From positions 558,001 to 622,000 of the forward strand of contig NZ_JAEHOI010000002.1 of assembly GCF_016522535.1 (NCBI RefSeq): 64,000 nt of DNA, read 5' to 3'. Each line of letters opens with the position of its first letter. The first letter of the stretch is position 1. Position numbers and translations under genes: made by a program. Of the stretch, positions 20,204-29,481 are shown in pieces. The stretch is from Leucobacter edaphi (GTDB lineage Bacteria > Actinomycetota > Actinomycetes > Actinomycetales > Microbacteriaceae). The notes beneath the pieces are model-generated. The model did no database searches. It had not been told where the DNA came from and saw only the letters and a program-made list of their open reading frames with translations.

Positions 20204-21304
20204 TTGAGCGAACAGGGCAGCTACGTCACCACGGGTGAAGCGTACGAGCGCGATACCCAGTACATCGAGGACAGGATCGTCGCGGACCCCGCCGCCGTGC
20301 GGAACCTGCCGGCGCCCCCGCCATCGAAGGTCGGTTCCCTCGGGTTCGGCCTCGCGCCGGGCGCGGAGGCGTGGCCCGTCGAACCGGGACGGTACCGGCT
20401 CGTGGCGGCGCCCGCCTGTCCGTGGGCGAATCGCACGCTGATCGTTCGCCGTCTCCTGGGCCTCGAGGACGTGATCTCGCTCGGGCGTCCCGGCCCGGTG
20501 CACGACGCCCGCTCCTGGACCTTCGATCTCGATCCGGACGGCAGGGACCCGGTGCTGGGCACGGAACGCCTGCAGGAGAACTACTTCGCGCGCTTCCCCG
20601 ACTATCCGCGCGGGATCACGGTCCCCGCGATCGTCGACGTGCCGAGCGGGGGCGTCGTGACCAACGACTATCCGCAGATCACGCTCGATTTCTCGACGCA
20701 GTGGCGCGAGTTCCATCGGCCGGGCGCCCCGAACCTGCTCCCTGAGGAGCACCTCGAGGATATGTGGCCGCTGATGACGCGGATCTTCACCGAGGTGAAC
20801 AACGGCGTGTATCGCTGCGGCTTCGCCGGCGATCAGGCGTCCTACGATGCCGCCTACGAGCGGCTGTGGACCGCCCTCGATTGGCTCGAGGAGCGGCTCG
20901 CGACCCGGCGGTATCTGCTCGGTGACACGATCACCGAGGCCGATGTTCGGCTCTTCACGACGCTGGCGCGCTTCGACCCGGTCTACCACGGGCACTTCAA
21001 GACGAACCGGAACAAGCTCGCCGAAATGGAGCATCTCTGGGGGTACGCACGGGATCTCTTCCAGACGCCCGGCTTCGGCGACACCGTCGATTTCGTGCAG
21101 ATCAAGCAGCACTACTACGAGACCCACACGGACATCAACCCCACGAGGATCGTGCCGGACGGCCCCGAGCTCGGGAACTGGCTCGACCCGCACGACCGCG
21201 AGCGGCTCGGCGGCTCGCCCTTCGGCGACGGGACCCCGCCCGGCCCCGTTCCGGCGGGGGAGCGGGTGCTCGCGGGCCACAACCCGCTCGTCGACCGGGA
21301 GTAG
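20204..21304 (+). CDS. Xi-class glutathione S-transferase / glutathionyl-hydroquinone reductase-like
   Basis: 366-aa GST-fold protein of the YqjG/Xi (ECM4) family. The thioredoxin-like half carries the active-site CPW motif at C72-P73-W74 in APACPWANR; the helical half has RYLLGDTITEADVRLF. Homologues reduce glutathionyl- or mycothiol-type quinone adducts; in an actinobacterium the thiol is unlikely to be glutathione. Start is TTG at 20204, with an almost ideal AGGAGG six bases before it. It follows the flavin reductase by 72 bp. Confidence 0.9.
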   Translation: MSEQGSYVTTGEAYERDTQYIEDRIVADPAAVRNLPAPPPSKVGSLGFGLAPGAEAWPVEPGRYRLVAAPACPWANRTLIVRRLLGLEDVISLGRPGPVHDARSWTFDLDPDGRDPVLGTERLQENYFARFPDYPRGITVPAIVDVPSGGVVTNDYPQITLDFSTQWREFHRPGAPNLLPEEHLEDMWPLMTRIFTEVNNGVYRCGFAGDQASYDAAYERLWTALDWLEERLATRRYLLGDTITEADVRLFTTLARFDPVYHGHFKTNRNKLAEMEHLWGYARDLFQTPGFGDTVDFVQIKQHYYETHTDINPTRIVPDGPELGNWLDPHDRERLGGSPFGDGTPPGPVPAGERVLAGHNPLVDRE

Positions 21305-21322
21305 CCGGCCCTGCGGACGCCG

Positions 21323-21967
21323 CTACCAGCCTCGCTGCAGCCAGGCCTGGAGCTGCGGTCGCTCCTCGCCGATCGTGGTGTCCGCGCCGTGGCCCGGCCT
21401 CGCGACCGTCTCGGACGGGAGCGGAAACAGCTCCGCCTCGATCGACTCGACGATCGTGGGGAACGAGGAATACGCCCAGCGCGTGGCCCCGGGACCCCCG
21501 CGGAACAGGGTGTCTCCCGTGAGGACGGTGCCGAGCGCAGGGAGCGCGAAGCACACGGAGCCCGGGGTGTGGCCCGGGGTGTGCAGCACCTCGAGCGCGG
21601 TGCCTGCCACCTCGAACGAAGCGCCCTGGGCGAGCTCGAAGTCTGGCACGGCGTCACCGTGCGTCTCCTCCCACAGGAACAGGTCGGCGGGGTGCAGATA
21701 CACGTGGGTGTCGAGGAGCGCCGCGGTCTCCAGAGCGGCGTTCACATGATCCTCGTGACCGTGCGTGAGCAGGAGCCCCAGCACCTCGCGCCCGTCCACG
21801 GCCGCGGCGATCGCCTCGGCATCGTGCGCGGCATCGACCACGATCACGGACTCGTCATCACCGACGATCCAGACGTTGTTCTCGAGCTCGAACCCCTCCG
21901 GCGGGGCGCCCTCCCGGCCGACGCCGATGCGGCCGACGGTGACGACCCGTTCAATCCGTGCGTTCAC
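21323..21967 (-). CDS. metallo-beta-lactamase-fold hydrolase (glyoxalase II-like)
   Basis: 214-aa zinc hydrolase. Metal ligands are visible: HGHEDH (H69, H71, D73, H74), HTPGHTPGS, TGDTLF and a C-terminal PGHG. GTG start with GGAG upstream. Members act on thioesters such as S-lactoyl-thiol or other small substrates; in mycothiol bacteria such enzymes may replace glyoxalase II. Convergent with the GST gene. Confidence 0.9.
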   Translation of the reverse strand: MNARIERVVTVGRIGVGREGAPPEGFELENNVWIVGDDESVIVVDAAHDAEAIAAAVDGREVLGLLLTHGHEDHVNAALETAALLDTHVYLHPADLFLWEETHGDAVPDFELAQGASFEVAGTALEVLHTPGHTPGSVCFALPALGTVLTGDTLFRGGPGATRWAYSSFPTIVESIEAELFPLPSETVARPGHGADTTIGEERPQLQAWLQRGW

Positions 21968-22018
21968 GCGCTGCTCCGTTCCTCCGGGGCGCCCGTGCGG
22001 CGCCGATCACAGGCCAGA

Positions 22019-23278
22019 CTATCCCGCGCCGCCGACACCTGGCGCTGATCCCCGCGGCGCGAACTCCCCGGTCGCTTCACGCGCCTCCAGCGCCTCGGTG
22101 ATCGCCAACATCGCCTCGCGCATCTCGGCGTCCCTCGCGTCGTCGTCCGCGGAATCCCAGGCGCCCGTGACCGCGACAACGACCCCGGCGACCGGGTCCA
22201 CGAAGAGGAACTGCCCGTGCACCCCGAGACCGGTCACGGCGCGGTGCGCCCCGCCGAAGGTCCACCACTGATTCGAGTAGCCGTACGCCGGCGGGTACAG
22301 CTCCGGATCGAGTGCGCCGACCGCGAGCTCGGGAATCCCGGCATCCCGGCAGCGCTCGATCCACGCCTCGGGAACGATGCGCTGGCCCTCCCACACGCCA
22401 CCCTGCGCGACCAGCAGACCGACCCTGGCCAGGTCCATCGTCGTGGCGTTGAGGGACCCGCCGCCCAGGGCCGTCCGCGGCGTCGCGCGCGACAGGAAGT
22501 AAAAGGCGTCGCTCTCGGCCCCGATCGGACGCCAGATCTTCTCCCCGAGATAGTCCGCGATCGGGGTCCCGACCGCGGCCTCCAGCACCCAGCCGAGCAC
22601 GTGCGTGTCGACCGTCGAGTAGTTGAACGCCGTTCCGGCCGGGCGCACCCGCGGTGCATTCCGGATCACGTCGAACACCGATCCGCCGTTCATCACCGCG
22701 CGCTCGTACGCGAGAATCAGCGCTTCCGGATCCGTCCACACCTCGGCCCCGCCGACACCGCTGCGCATGTCGAGGAGTTCCTGCACGGTGACCTCGGCGT
22801 ATGCGCTGTCGGAGAGCTCCGGGAGGAACGAGGCGACCGTGGCGCCGAGATCGGGGAGGTCGCCGTCCTCGTGCGCGATACCGACGAGCAGGGAGGTCAC
22901 CGACTTCGTCAGCGAGAAGAGCTGGAACCGGGCCTCCGGACTCGCGAAGCGCCCGGGGTAACTCTCCTGCACCACCCGGCCGCGATGCAGCACCACCATG
23001 CTCGTCACGTGATTCCGGTCGAAAAGCGCCGCGATCGGGCGCCCCGGGGCTGCGCCGTAGCGCACCACGTGCTCGAGCGGGAAGCGATCGCGGGGGAGCG
23101 GCATCCGGGGCGCGGAACGCACGATCTGCACTGGCATGATCCTGCTCATGTGGGTGAACGTCCACTCGTTGACGGGCCTGCGCACGCCGATCGCACCCTG
23201 GTGGCGCCACACCCATGCGATGCCGGCGCCGAGCGCTCCACCGATCGAGAGAGCCGTGATCATCCGTGACGCGCGCAT
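22019..23278 (-). CDS. beta-lactamase/penicillin-binding-type serine hydrolase, membrane-anchored
   Basis: 419 aa. An N-terminal hydrophobic segment (residues about 6-24) is likely a membrane anchor. The beta-lactamase-related domain has the SxxK nucleophile motif S122-L-T-K125 and a tyrosine motif YST in place of the usual YxN, near residue 219. Such proteins are often esterases, D-amino-acid peptidases or amide hydrolases rather than true beta-lactamases. ATG start after GGAGG. Single gene with no pathway context. Confidence 0.85.
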   Translation of the reverse strand: MRASRMITALSIGGALGAGIAWVWRHQGAIGVRRPVNEWTFTHMSRIMPVQIVRSAPRMPLPRDRFPLEHVVRYGAAPGRPIAALFDRNHVTSMVVLHRGRVVQESYPGRFASPEARFQLFSLTKSVTSLLVGIAHEDGDLPDLGATVASFLPELSDSAYAEVTVQELLDMRSGVGGAEVWTDPEALILAYERAVMNGGSVFDVIRNAPRVRPAGTAFNYSTVDTHVLGWVLEAAVGTPIADYLGEKIWRPIGAESDAFYFLSRATPRTALGGGSLNATTMDLARVGLLVAQGGVWEGQRIVPEAWIERCRDAGIPELAVGALDPELYPPAYGYSNQWWTFGGAHRAVTGLGVHGQFLFVDPVAGVVVAVTGAWDSADDDARDAEMREAMLAITEALEAREATGEFAPRGSAPGVGGAG

Positions 23279-23367
23279 CGTTGCCTCCTGTGTTCGGGCC
23301 GTTTAACGCACGGAGCGCGATACCCGGTGAACACCAAGGTACCGCGCTCCACGCGTGAAAGGGCCGA

Positions 23368-24213
23368 TCAGCTGCGCGTCACGACCACCGGGCACGGCAG
23401 CGCCTGCAGCACGCCGTGGCTCACAGAGCCCAGCAGCAGGCGGGAGATCCCGCCCCGCCCGCGGCTGCCGACGACGATCATCTCGGCGCCGCGAGCCGCG
23501 TCGACGAGCGCCGCGACGGGCGGAGACTGCACGATCTCGCGTCGGATCTCGAGTTCCGGGTAGCGGGTCGCGAGACCGGCGACGCCGATCGCGATCGCCT
23601 CCTCGGCCGCGGAGCGCTGGGAGCTCACGAGCTCCTCGCTCCACAGGTACTCGAGGCCGGGAGTGAGCGGCGGCATCCACGCGTACACGGCCGTGAGCGG
23701 GAGCCCGCGCGTCGACGCCTCTTCCGCGGCGAAGGCGATCGCCTTCTGCGAGGCCTCCGAGCCGTCGATGCCGACGACCACGGTCTTGTGCTCCACCGGC
23801 TCGGGCGCGGGAATGACCGCGACCGGGCAGTGCGCCGTCGCCGCGACCTTCACGGCACGCGTGCCGAAGAAGGAGCCCGCGAAACGGCTGCCGGCGTGTG
23901 CGCCGAGAATCACGAGATCAGCGCGCTTCGACGCCTCCTCGACCTCCGCGATCGGGTGACCGACCACGGCGGTGCCCTTGCAGACACCCTCGAAACCGAG
24001 GCTCCGCGCGTACTCGATCTCGGTCTTCAGCATCGCCTCCGAGGCGGCCTGCGCCTCGGAGAGGAAGGCGACGCTCTCGGAGAGGAAGGAGTCGTCTGCG
24101 ACGTGGAGCAGTTCCACGCTCGCGTTCCGCTGCTTCGCCCGCTCGAGGCCCCACGCGAGGGCGGCTCGGCTCTGCTCGGATCCGTCGACTCCGATGACGT
24201 AGTTCTCAGACAT
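23368..24213 (-). CDS. universal stress protein with two UspA domains
   Basis: 281-aa tandem UspA protein. Each half begins with VIGVDGSE- or VVGIDGSEAS-like strands, and both end in ATP-loop sequences: GAHAGSRFAGSFFGT in domain 1 and GSRGRGGISRLLLGSVS in domain 2. The first loop departs from the usual spacing. Start at 24213 (MSENYVIGVDGS) chosen for AAAGGA upstream. Lies 43 bp downstream of the GAPDH gene on the same strand. Confidence 0.92.
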   Translation of the reverse strand: MSENYVIGVDGSEQSRAALAWGLERAKQRNASVELLHVADDSFLSESVAFLSEAQAASEAMLKTEIEYARSLGFEGVCKGTAVVGHPIAEVEEASKRADLVILGAHAGSRFAGSFFGTRAVKVAATAHCPVAVIPAPEPVEHKTVVVGIDGSEASQKAIAFAAEEASTRGLPLTAVYAWMPPLTPGLEYLWSEELVSSQRSAAEEAIAIGVAGLATRYPELEIRREIVQSPPVAALVDAARGAEMIVVGSRGRGGISRLLLGSVSHGVLQALPCPVVVTRS

Positions 24214-24256
24214 GCGCGATCCTTTCATTGGGGTGGTGTGCTGCAAGCCCGGGCGA

Positions 24257-25696
24257 TCAGTCCTCGAGCGCGGGCAGGTGCGCCGGGTGGCTGCCTGCGA
24301 GCTGCTCGATGATGCGGACGACCTGGCAGCTGTAGCCGTACTCGTTGTCGTACCAGACGTAGAGAACGGCGCTGTCGCCGGTGACGATCGTCGCGAGGCC
24401 GTCGACGACGCCCGCGCGGTTTGAGCCGACGAAGTCCGTCGAGACGATCTCGGGCGACTCGACGTAGTCGATCTGGGTACGCAGCGCGCCGGTTAGCGAG
24501 ACCTGCTCGAGGAACGCGTTGATCTCATCGCGGTCCGTCTCGGTTTCGAGCTGCAGGTTGAGCACCGCCATCGAGACGTCCGGGGTGGGAACGCGGATCG
24601 CGTTGCCCGTGAGCTTGCCCTCGAACTCGGGGAGCGCCTTCGACACGGCCTTCGCTGCGCCGGTCTCCGTGAGCACCATGTTCAGCGCGGCGGAGCGGCC
24701 GCGACGGTCGCCCTTGTGGAAGTTGTCGATCAGGTTCTGATCGTTCGTGTAGGAGTGCACGGTCTCGACGTGACCGCGCTTGACACCGAAGCGGTCGTTG
24801 ATGACCTTGAGCACCGGGGTGATCGCGTTCGTGGTGCAGGACGCGGCGCTGAGGATGGTCTCGTCCGCCGTGATCTTGTCGCTGTTGACGCCGTACACGA
24901 CGTTCAGCATGTCGCCCTTGCCCGGCGCGGTGAGCAGGACGCGGCTGATGCCCTTGTTCTGCAGGTGCTGGCCGAGGCCCTCAGCGTCGCGCCAGCGGCC
25001 CGTGTTGTCCACGAGGATGGCGTTCTCGATGCCGTACTGCGTGTAGTCGACGCTCGCCGGATCGTTCGAGTAGATGACCTGGATGCGCACGCCGTTCGCG
25101 AGGATCGCGTCCTCGTCCTCGAGCACCTTGATCGTGCCGTTGAAGGGGCCGTGCACCGAGTCGCGGCGCAGCAGGTTGGCGCGCTTCACGAGATCATTCT
25201 CGGAGCCCTTGCGCACGACGATCGCGCGCAGGTTCAGGCCGTTGCCCGATCCCGAGTGGTCGATGATGATGCGGGCGAGCAGGCGGCCGATGCGGCCGAA
25301 GCCGTAGAGGACGACGTCCGTACCGGTGCCGGCGGACGCGCCGATCGCCGGCGCGAGCTCCGCGCGGAGGTACGCTTCGAGATCGTCCGAGCCGGAGGCG
25401 CGGAAGCCGTTCGCGAGCAGGGCGAGATCGACCGAGACGGGGCCCGGCTGGATCTGGGCGAGGGCCTCGACGATCGCGGAGGTCTCGGCCAGGGAGAGCT
25501 CGACGTCATCGATCTTGCGGGCGAAGCTGTGGGCGCGAATGATGTCAATGGGGGAGCGCCCGATGAGGCTCCGTCCATGAACCGACATCACCACATCGTG
25601 GTCGCGGTAGAGCTGGCCGATGAGCGGGATCATCCGCTCGGCGAGCTCCTGCTTCGTCTTCCATTCCTCGAGGTGAGCATCAGCACGCTGGTTCAT
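24257..25696 (-). CDS. gap: glyceraldehyde-3-phosphate dehydrogenase, long form
   Basis: NAD(P)-dependent oxidation of glyceraldehyde 3-phosphate. 479 aa against about 335 for classical GapA; the extra length is a roughly 125-residue N-terminal helical segment before the Rossmann motif YGFGRIGR. Catalytic Cys287 lies in SAASCTTNAI. This long type is a known second GAPDH in Actinobacteria, often linked to gluconeogenesis. The ATG at 25696 is preferred to in-frame starts further up; AAAGGA is present but about 14 bases away. The usual glycolytic partners (pgk, tpi) are not adjacent. Confidence 0.9.
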   Translation of the reverse strand: MNQRADAHLEEWKTKQELAERMIPLIGQLYRDHDVVMSVHGRSLIGRSPIDIIRAHSFARKIDDVELSLAETSAIVEALAQIQPGPVSVDLALLANGFRASGSDDLEAYLRAELAPAIGASAGTGTDVVLYGFGRIGRLLARIIIDHSGSGNGLNLRAIVVRKGSENDLVKRANLLRRDSVHGPFNGTIKVLEDEDAILANGVRIQVIYSNDPASVDYTQYGIENAILVDNTGRWRDAEGLGQHLQNKGISRVLLTAPGKGDMLNVVYGVNSDKITADETILSAASCTTNAITPVLKVINDRFGVKRGHVETVHSYTNDQNLIDNFHKGDRRGRSAALNMVLTETGAAKAVSKALPEFEGKLTGNAIRVPTPDVSMAVLNLQLETETDRDEINAFLEQVSLTGALRTQIDYVESPEIVSTDFVGSNRAGVVDGLATIVTGDSAVLYVWYDNEYGYSCQVVRIIEQLAGSHPAHLPALED

Positions 25697-25848
25697 ATGA
25701 AACGGAGGGTTCCTTTCGAGATCCTGAAGTAGTCGGCCTGCCCGCCGGCGACGCTTCTTCGTCACATTCATTATCCCACGTGCATGACGCCGTGTGACAC
25801 GGTGATTTCCCGGTGTGGCGGCGGATCGGGCAATCTGTCGGAGTACCG

Positions 25849-25871
25849 GGTCGCGCCCCAGCTGCGCGACC
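25849..25871 (+). promoter_or_regulatory. leader hairpin upstream of metQ
   Basis: Perfect 8-bp stem GGTCGCGC/GCGCGACC with a 7-base loop, ending 30 bp before the metQ start. I see no SAM riboswitch core in the leader. It may be an mRNA-stability or attenuation element. Confidence 0.3.
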
Positions 25872-25901
25872 ACCCTTGACCCTTACTGAACAGGAACAAC
25901 G

Positions 25902-26807
25902 ATGCTCTCCAAGAAGCGCGGCGTCCTTGCCGCCTCCGCCGCCGCAATCGCCCTCGCCGCCTCGCTCGTCGGCTGCTCGGGCGACGCCGCTGGCAGCGGC
26001 GACGCGAAGGCCGACAAGCCCGTCAAGATCGGTGTCGTCGGCGCGAGTGACCCGTACTGGAAGACCTTCGAGAAGGCCGCGGACGACGCGGGCATCAAGG
26101 TCGAACTCGTCGACTTCACCGACTACAACCAGCCGAACCCCGCGCTCAGCGAGGGCGAGCTGGATCTCAACCAGTTCCAGCACATCGTCTACCTCGCCGA
26201 CTACAACGTCGCGAACAATGACGACCTCGTCGCGATCGGCTCGACGGCGATCTACCCCCTCGGCCTCTTCTCGACGAAGCACAAGTCGCTCGACGAGATC
26301 CCCAAGGGCGGCACGGTCGCGATCCCCTCGGATCCCACTAACCGAGCTCGCGCACTGAACGTGCTCGCCGAGGCGAAGCTGCTGAAGCTCAAGGATCCGG
26401 GCAGCCTCTTCTCCGCGCCGCAGGACATCGATGCCGCCGGGTCGAAGGTCAAGGTCACCGAGATGGATGCGGCGTTCACCGCGACGTCGCTGCAGGACGT
26501 TGATGGCGCCGTCGTGAACAACGACTTCGTCACGGACGCCGGCCTCAAGTTCTCGGACGCCCTGTTCCAGGACGATCCGAAGAGCGAGGCGGCCAAGCCG
26601 TTCATCAACATCTGGGCGGCGAAGGCCAAGGACAAGGACAACGCCACCTACAAGAAGCTCATCGACATCTACCAGAACGACAAGGCCGTTCAGGACGGTG
26701 TGATCAAGAACTCGGGCGACAGCGCCATTATGGTGAAGACCCCGGTCTCGGAGCTGCAGACCATCCTCGACGATGCGCAGAAGCAGGTCTCGGAGAACAA
26801 GGGCTGA
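25902..26807 (+). CDS. metQ: methionine-binding lipoprotein MetQ (NlpA family)
   Basis: Substrate-binding lipoprotein of the D/L-methionine ABC importer. 301 aa; lipobox LVGC with acceptor C25; the NlpA-family pattern KIGVVGASDPYWKTF, EGELDLNQFQHIVYLADYN and IPSDPTNRARAL is easy to see. ATG with AGGAACA upstream. First gene of metQ-metN-metI. Closely related proteins bind other amino acids or dipeptides, but the MetN C-terminal domain supports methionine. Confidence 0.92.
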   Translation: MLSKKRGVLAASAAAIALAASLVGCSGDAAGSGDAKADKPVKIGVVGASDPYWKTFEKAADDAGIKVELVDFTDYNQPNPALSEGELDLNQFQHIVYLADYNVANNDDLVAIGSTAIYPLGLFSTKHKSLDEIPKGGTVAIPSDPTNRARALNVLAEAKLLKLKDPGSLFSAPQDIDAAGSKVKVTEMDAAFTATSLQDVDGAVVNNDFVTDAGLKFSDALFQDDPKSEAAKPFINIWAAKAKDKDNATYKKLIDIYQNDKAVQDGVIKNSGDSAIMVKTPVSELQTILDDAQKQVSENKG

Positions 26808-26830
26808 TCTGCCCACTCGCAACGTAGGAT

Positions 26831-26862
26831 CGGGGCGTTCGGAACTTCTTCCGGACGCCCCG
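26831..26862 (+). terminator. intercistronic hairpin between metQ and metN
   Basis: Stem CGGGGCGTTCGG/CCGGACGCCCCG (12 bp, one wobble) with an 8-base loop and no T-tract. In ABC operons such hairpins after the binding-protein gene often raise its yield by partial termination or 3'-end protection. Confidence 0.5.
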
Positions 26863-26918
26863 CCCGCATGTACCGACGGCGCCTCGCCCCGAGCCGCCGC
26901 ACTGGAAGGGAGACGCCT

Positions 26919-27947
26919 ATGACGCGCGTCCAGATACTCGGCGTGTCCAAGCGCTATCCCGGCCGCGGGAAGGATGCCGCCCCCGTGGTCGCGGTCGACG
27001 ACGTTTCGATCGACGTGGCCTCGGGCGAGATCCACGCGATCATCGGCTATTCCGGCGCGGGGAAGAGCACGCTGCTGCGGCTCATCAACGGTCTCGAGCG
27101 GACCACCGACGGCCGGATCCTCGTGGGCGAGGACGAGGTCTCCGCCCTCCCCGAGGCGAAGCTGCGCGCGGTGCGCGGCGGCATCGGGATGATCTTCCAG
27201 CAGTTCAACCTGTTCTTCTCGAAGCGGGTCGCGAAGAACGTCGAGTATCCGCTCGTCGTCGCTGGCGTCCCCGCGGAGGAGCGCAAGCGCCGCGTCGCCG
27301 AGCTCCTCGAATTCGTGGGGCTCGCGGACAAAGCCCAGGCCTACACCGATCAACTGTCCGGCGGCCAGAAGCAGCGCGTCGGAATCGCCAGGGCCCTCGC
27401 AACGAACCCCGGGCTCCTGCTCGCCGACGAGGCGACGAGCGCGCTCGACCCGCAGACGTCCCAGGAGGTGCTCGCGCTGCTGAAGCGCGTGAACAACGAG
27501 CTCGGGATCACGATCATCCTGATCACGCATGAGATGGAGGTCGTGCGCGCGATCGCGGACCGCGTCACCGTCATGGAACACGGCCGCGCCGTCGAGCAGG
27601 GCGATGTGTTCGAGGTGTTCTCGGCGCCAGCGACGGAGGTCACGCGGCGGTTCGTCGCGACCGCGCTGCCGACCGAGCCGGATCCGGACCACCTGGCGGC
27701 ACTTCGCGAGCGCCACCGCGGGAGGCTCATCTCGCTCACGTTCCGCGACGGGGACGTGGATCAGCCCGTCGTGTTCCGCACGATCGCCGAGCGCGGCGTT
27801 GGCGTGAGCATCGTGCACGGCGGCGTCACCGACGTCGGCGGCCGCAGCTTCGGCAAGCTCACCCTCGAGCTCATCGGCGACGATCTGAAGGTGGAGCACG
27901 CGGTTGCGGCGCTCGCCCAGGAAACCGAGCTGGAGGTGCTCGCCTAA
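26919..27947 (+). CDS. metN: methionine ABC transporter ATP-binding protein MetN
   Basis: 342-aa ATPase of the methionine importer. Walker A GYSGAGKST at residues 43-51, signature LSGGQKQR, Walker B LLLADEATSALD and the H-loop (ITHEME) are intact. A C-terminal NIL (ACT-like) domain from about residue 265, typical of MetN, binds methionine for feedback inhibition. ATG at 26919 after AGGGAG. Its stop overlaps the metI start (TAATG). Confidence 0.93.
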   Translation: MTRVQILGVSKRYPGRGKDAAPVVAVDDVSIDVASGEIHAIIGYSGAGKSTLLRLINGLERTTDGRILVGEDEVSALPEAKLRAVRGGIGMIFQQFNLFFSKRVAKNVEYPLVVAGVPAEERKRRVAELLEFVGLADKAQAYTDQLSGGQKQRVGIARALATNPGLLLADEATSALDPQTSQEVLALLKRVNNELGITIILITHEMEVVRAIADRVTVMEHGRAVEQGDVFEVFSAPATEVTRRFVATALPTEPDPDHLAALRERHRGRLISLTFRDGDVDQPVVFRTIAERGVGVSIVHGGVTDVGGRSFGKLTLELIGDDLKVEHAVAALAQETELEVLA

Positions 27948-28612
27948 TGAATCAGCTCATGGAACTCGTCGAGAACGGCATGCTGTGGGCCGCGATCCTG
28001 AAGACCCTGCAGTACGTCACCATCGCGATGCTCATCGGCGGCGGTCTCGGCACGGTCATCGGCGTGCTGCTGACGGTGACCCGCGCTGGCGGCATCCTGG
28101 CCAACAAGCCGAGCTACTTCGTACTGAACTTCCTCGTGAACTTCTTCCGGCCGATCCCGTTCGTGATCCTGCTCGGCGCGCTGCAGCCGCTGGCTCGCGC
28201 GGTGACCGGGAAGGGCATCGGCGATCCCGCCCTGCTCTTCGTGCTGTCGTTCGCGGTGACCTTCGGCATCGCGCGGCTCGTCGAGCAGAACCTGCTCACG
28301 GTTCCGCCCGGGGTGATCGAGGCGGCGCGCGCCATGGGTGCCGGGCCGCTGCGCACGATCTTCACGGTCCTCATCCCCGAGGGTCTCGGGCCCGTGGTGC
28401 TCGGCTACACCTTCGCTTTCATCGCGGTCGTCGACATGACCGCCATGGCCGGTGTGATCGGCGGCGGCGGGCTCGGTAACCTGGCGCTGCAGTACGGCTA
28501 CCGCCAGTTCAACCCGTGGATCACGTGGTCGGCGGTGCTGATTATCATCGTGATCGTGCAGCTCGTGCAGCTGCTCGGCAACACCATCGCCCGCAAGCTC
28601 CTCAGGAGGTAG
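27947..28612 (+). CDS. metI: methionine ABC transporter permease MetI
   Basis: 221-aa inner-membrane permease with about five hydrophobic helices and the EAA coupling motif EAARAMGAGPLRTIFTVLIP (about residues 125-144). Translationally coupled to metN by a one-base stop/start overlap. Confidence 0.93.
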   Translation: MNQLMELVENGMLWAAILKTLQYVTIAMLIGGGLGTVIGVLLTVTRAGGILANKPSYFVLNFLVNFFRPIPFVILLGALQPLARAVTGKGIGDPALLFVLSFAVTFGIARLVEQNLLTVPPGVIEAARAMGAGPLRTIFTVLIPEGLGPVVLGYTFAFIAVVDMTAMAGVIGGGGLGNLALQYGYRQFNPWITWSAVLIIIVIVQLVQLLGNTIARKLLRR

Positions 28613-28614
28613 AC

Positions 28615-29472
28615 ATGTCCGGCGCCGCCACCGGCCAGCACGAAGCGACCCTCGCGGATCTGCGCCGCGTCACCGAAGCGTTCTGGCCGGCCGCGACCGC
28701 AGAGAGCTGGGACCGAGTCGGTCTCGTGACCGGGCGGGACGATCGGCCGCTTCGCCGGGTGCTGCTCGCGGTCGACGCGGTCGCCGCGACTGTCGATGAG
28801 GCGATCGCCCTGGGTGCCGATGCCCTGATCACGCACCACCCGCTGCTGCTGCGCGGGGTCCACACGATCGCCGAGGACACCGGCAAGGGCGCCCTGCTCG
28901 CGCGCCTGATCCGGGCCGACTGCGCCCTCATCGCCGCGCACACGAACGCGGACGCGCCGGCGGGCGGCGTCTCGGACGAGATCGCGCGCCGCCTCGGCCT
29001 GCACGGCACAGAGCCGCTCGTCCAGGGAGCGCCTCCCGCGGCACATGGCGCTGGGCTCGGTCGCACGGGGACGCTCCCGGAGCCGCTGACACTCCGCGCC
29101 TTCGCCGAGCTCGTCGACGGCATCATGCCGCGCACCGTGACCGGGGTGCGCGTCGCCGGCGATCCGGAGCGGATCGTGTCGCGCGTGGCACTGCTCGGGG
29201 GAGCCGGAGACAGCCTGCTCGATCATCCTGCCGTGCGCTCGGCCGACGTCTATCTCACCTCCGACCTGCGCCATCATCCCGCCCAGGACGCGATCGAGCT
29301 CGCACGCGCCGCGGGCGGGCCCGCGCTCGTGGACGTCGCCCACTGGGCGAGCGAGTCGCTGTGGCTGGAGGGGGCAGCGGAGCGCCTCGCGGAGCAGCTG
29401 CCCGGGGTGGAGTTCACCGTGAGCGAGCTCCGCACCGATCCCTGGGACTTCGCCGTCGGCGGCGAGCGATAG
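28615..29472 (+). CDS. Nif3-like dinuclear metal-center protein
   Basis: 285-aa member of the Nif3/YbgI family (annotated in some genomes as GTP cyclohydrolase I type 2). Visible signatures: WDRVGLVTG near residue 32, DALITHHPLLLRGV near 80, AHTNADAP, and YLTSDLRHHPAQDA with LVDVAHWASE at the C-terminal metal site. Function is unsettled. ATG after AGGAGG, with the site overlapping the end of metI, so it is translated with the met operon. In Actinobacteria it is regularly next to the coiled-coil gene that follows. Confidence 0.9.
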   Translation: MSGAATGQHEATLADLRRVTEAFWPAATAESWDRVGLVTGRDDRPLRRVLLAVDAVAATVDEAIALGADALITHHPLLLRGVHTIAEDTGKGALLARLIRADCALIAAHTNADAPAGGVSDEIARRLGLHGTEPLVQGAPPAAHGAGLGRTGTLPEPLTLRAFAELVDGIMPRTVTGVRVAGDPERIVSRVALLGGAGDSLLDHPAVRSADVYLTSDLRHHPAQDAIELARAAGGPALVDVAHWASESLWLEGAAERLAEQLPGVEFTVSELRTDPWDFAVGGER

Positions 29473-29481
29473 GCTGGCCCT

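Noticed and set aside
25697-25901. SAM riboswitch before metQ
   Set aside because: I looked for SAM-I and SAM-IV core motifs in the leader and saw neither; only a simple hairpin is present.
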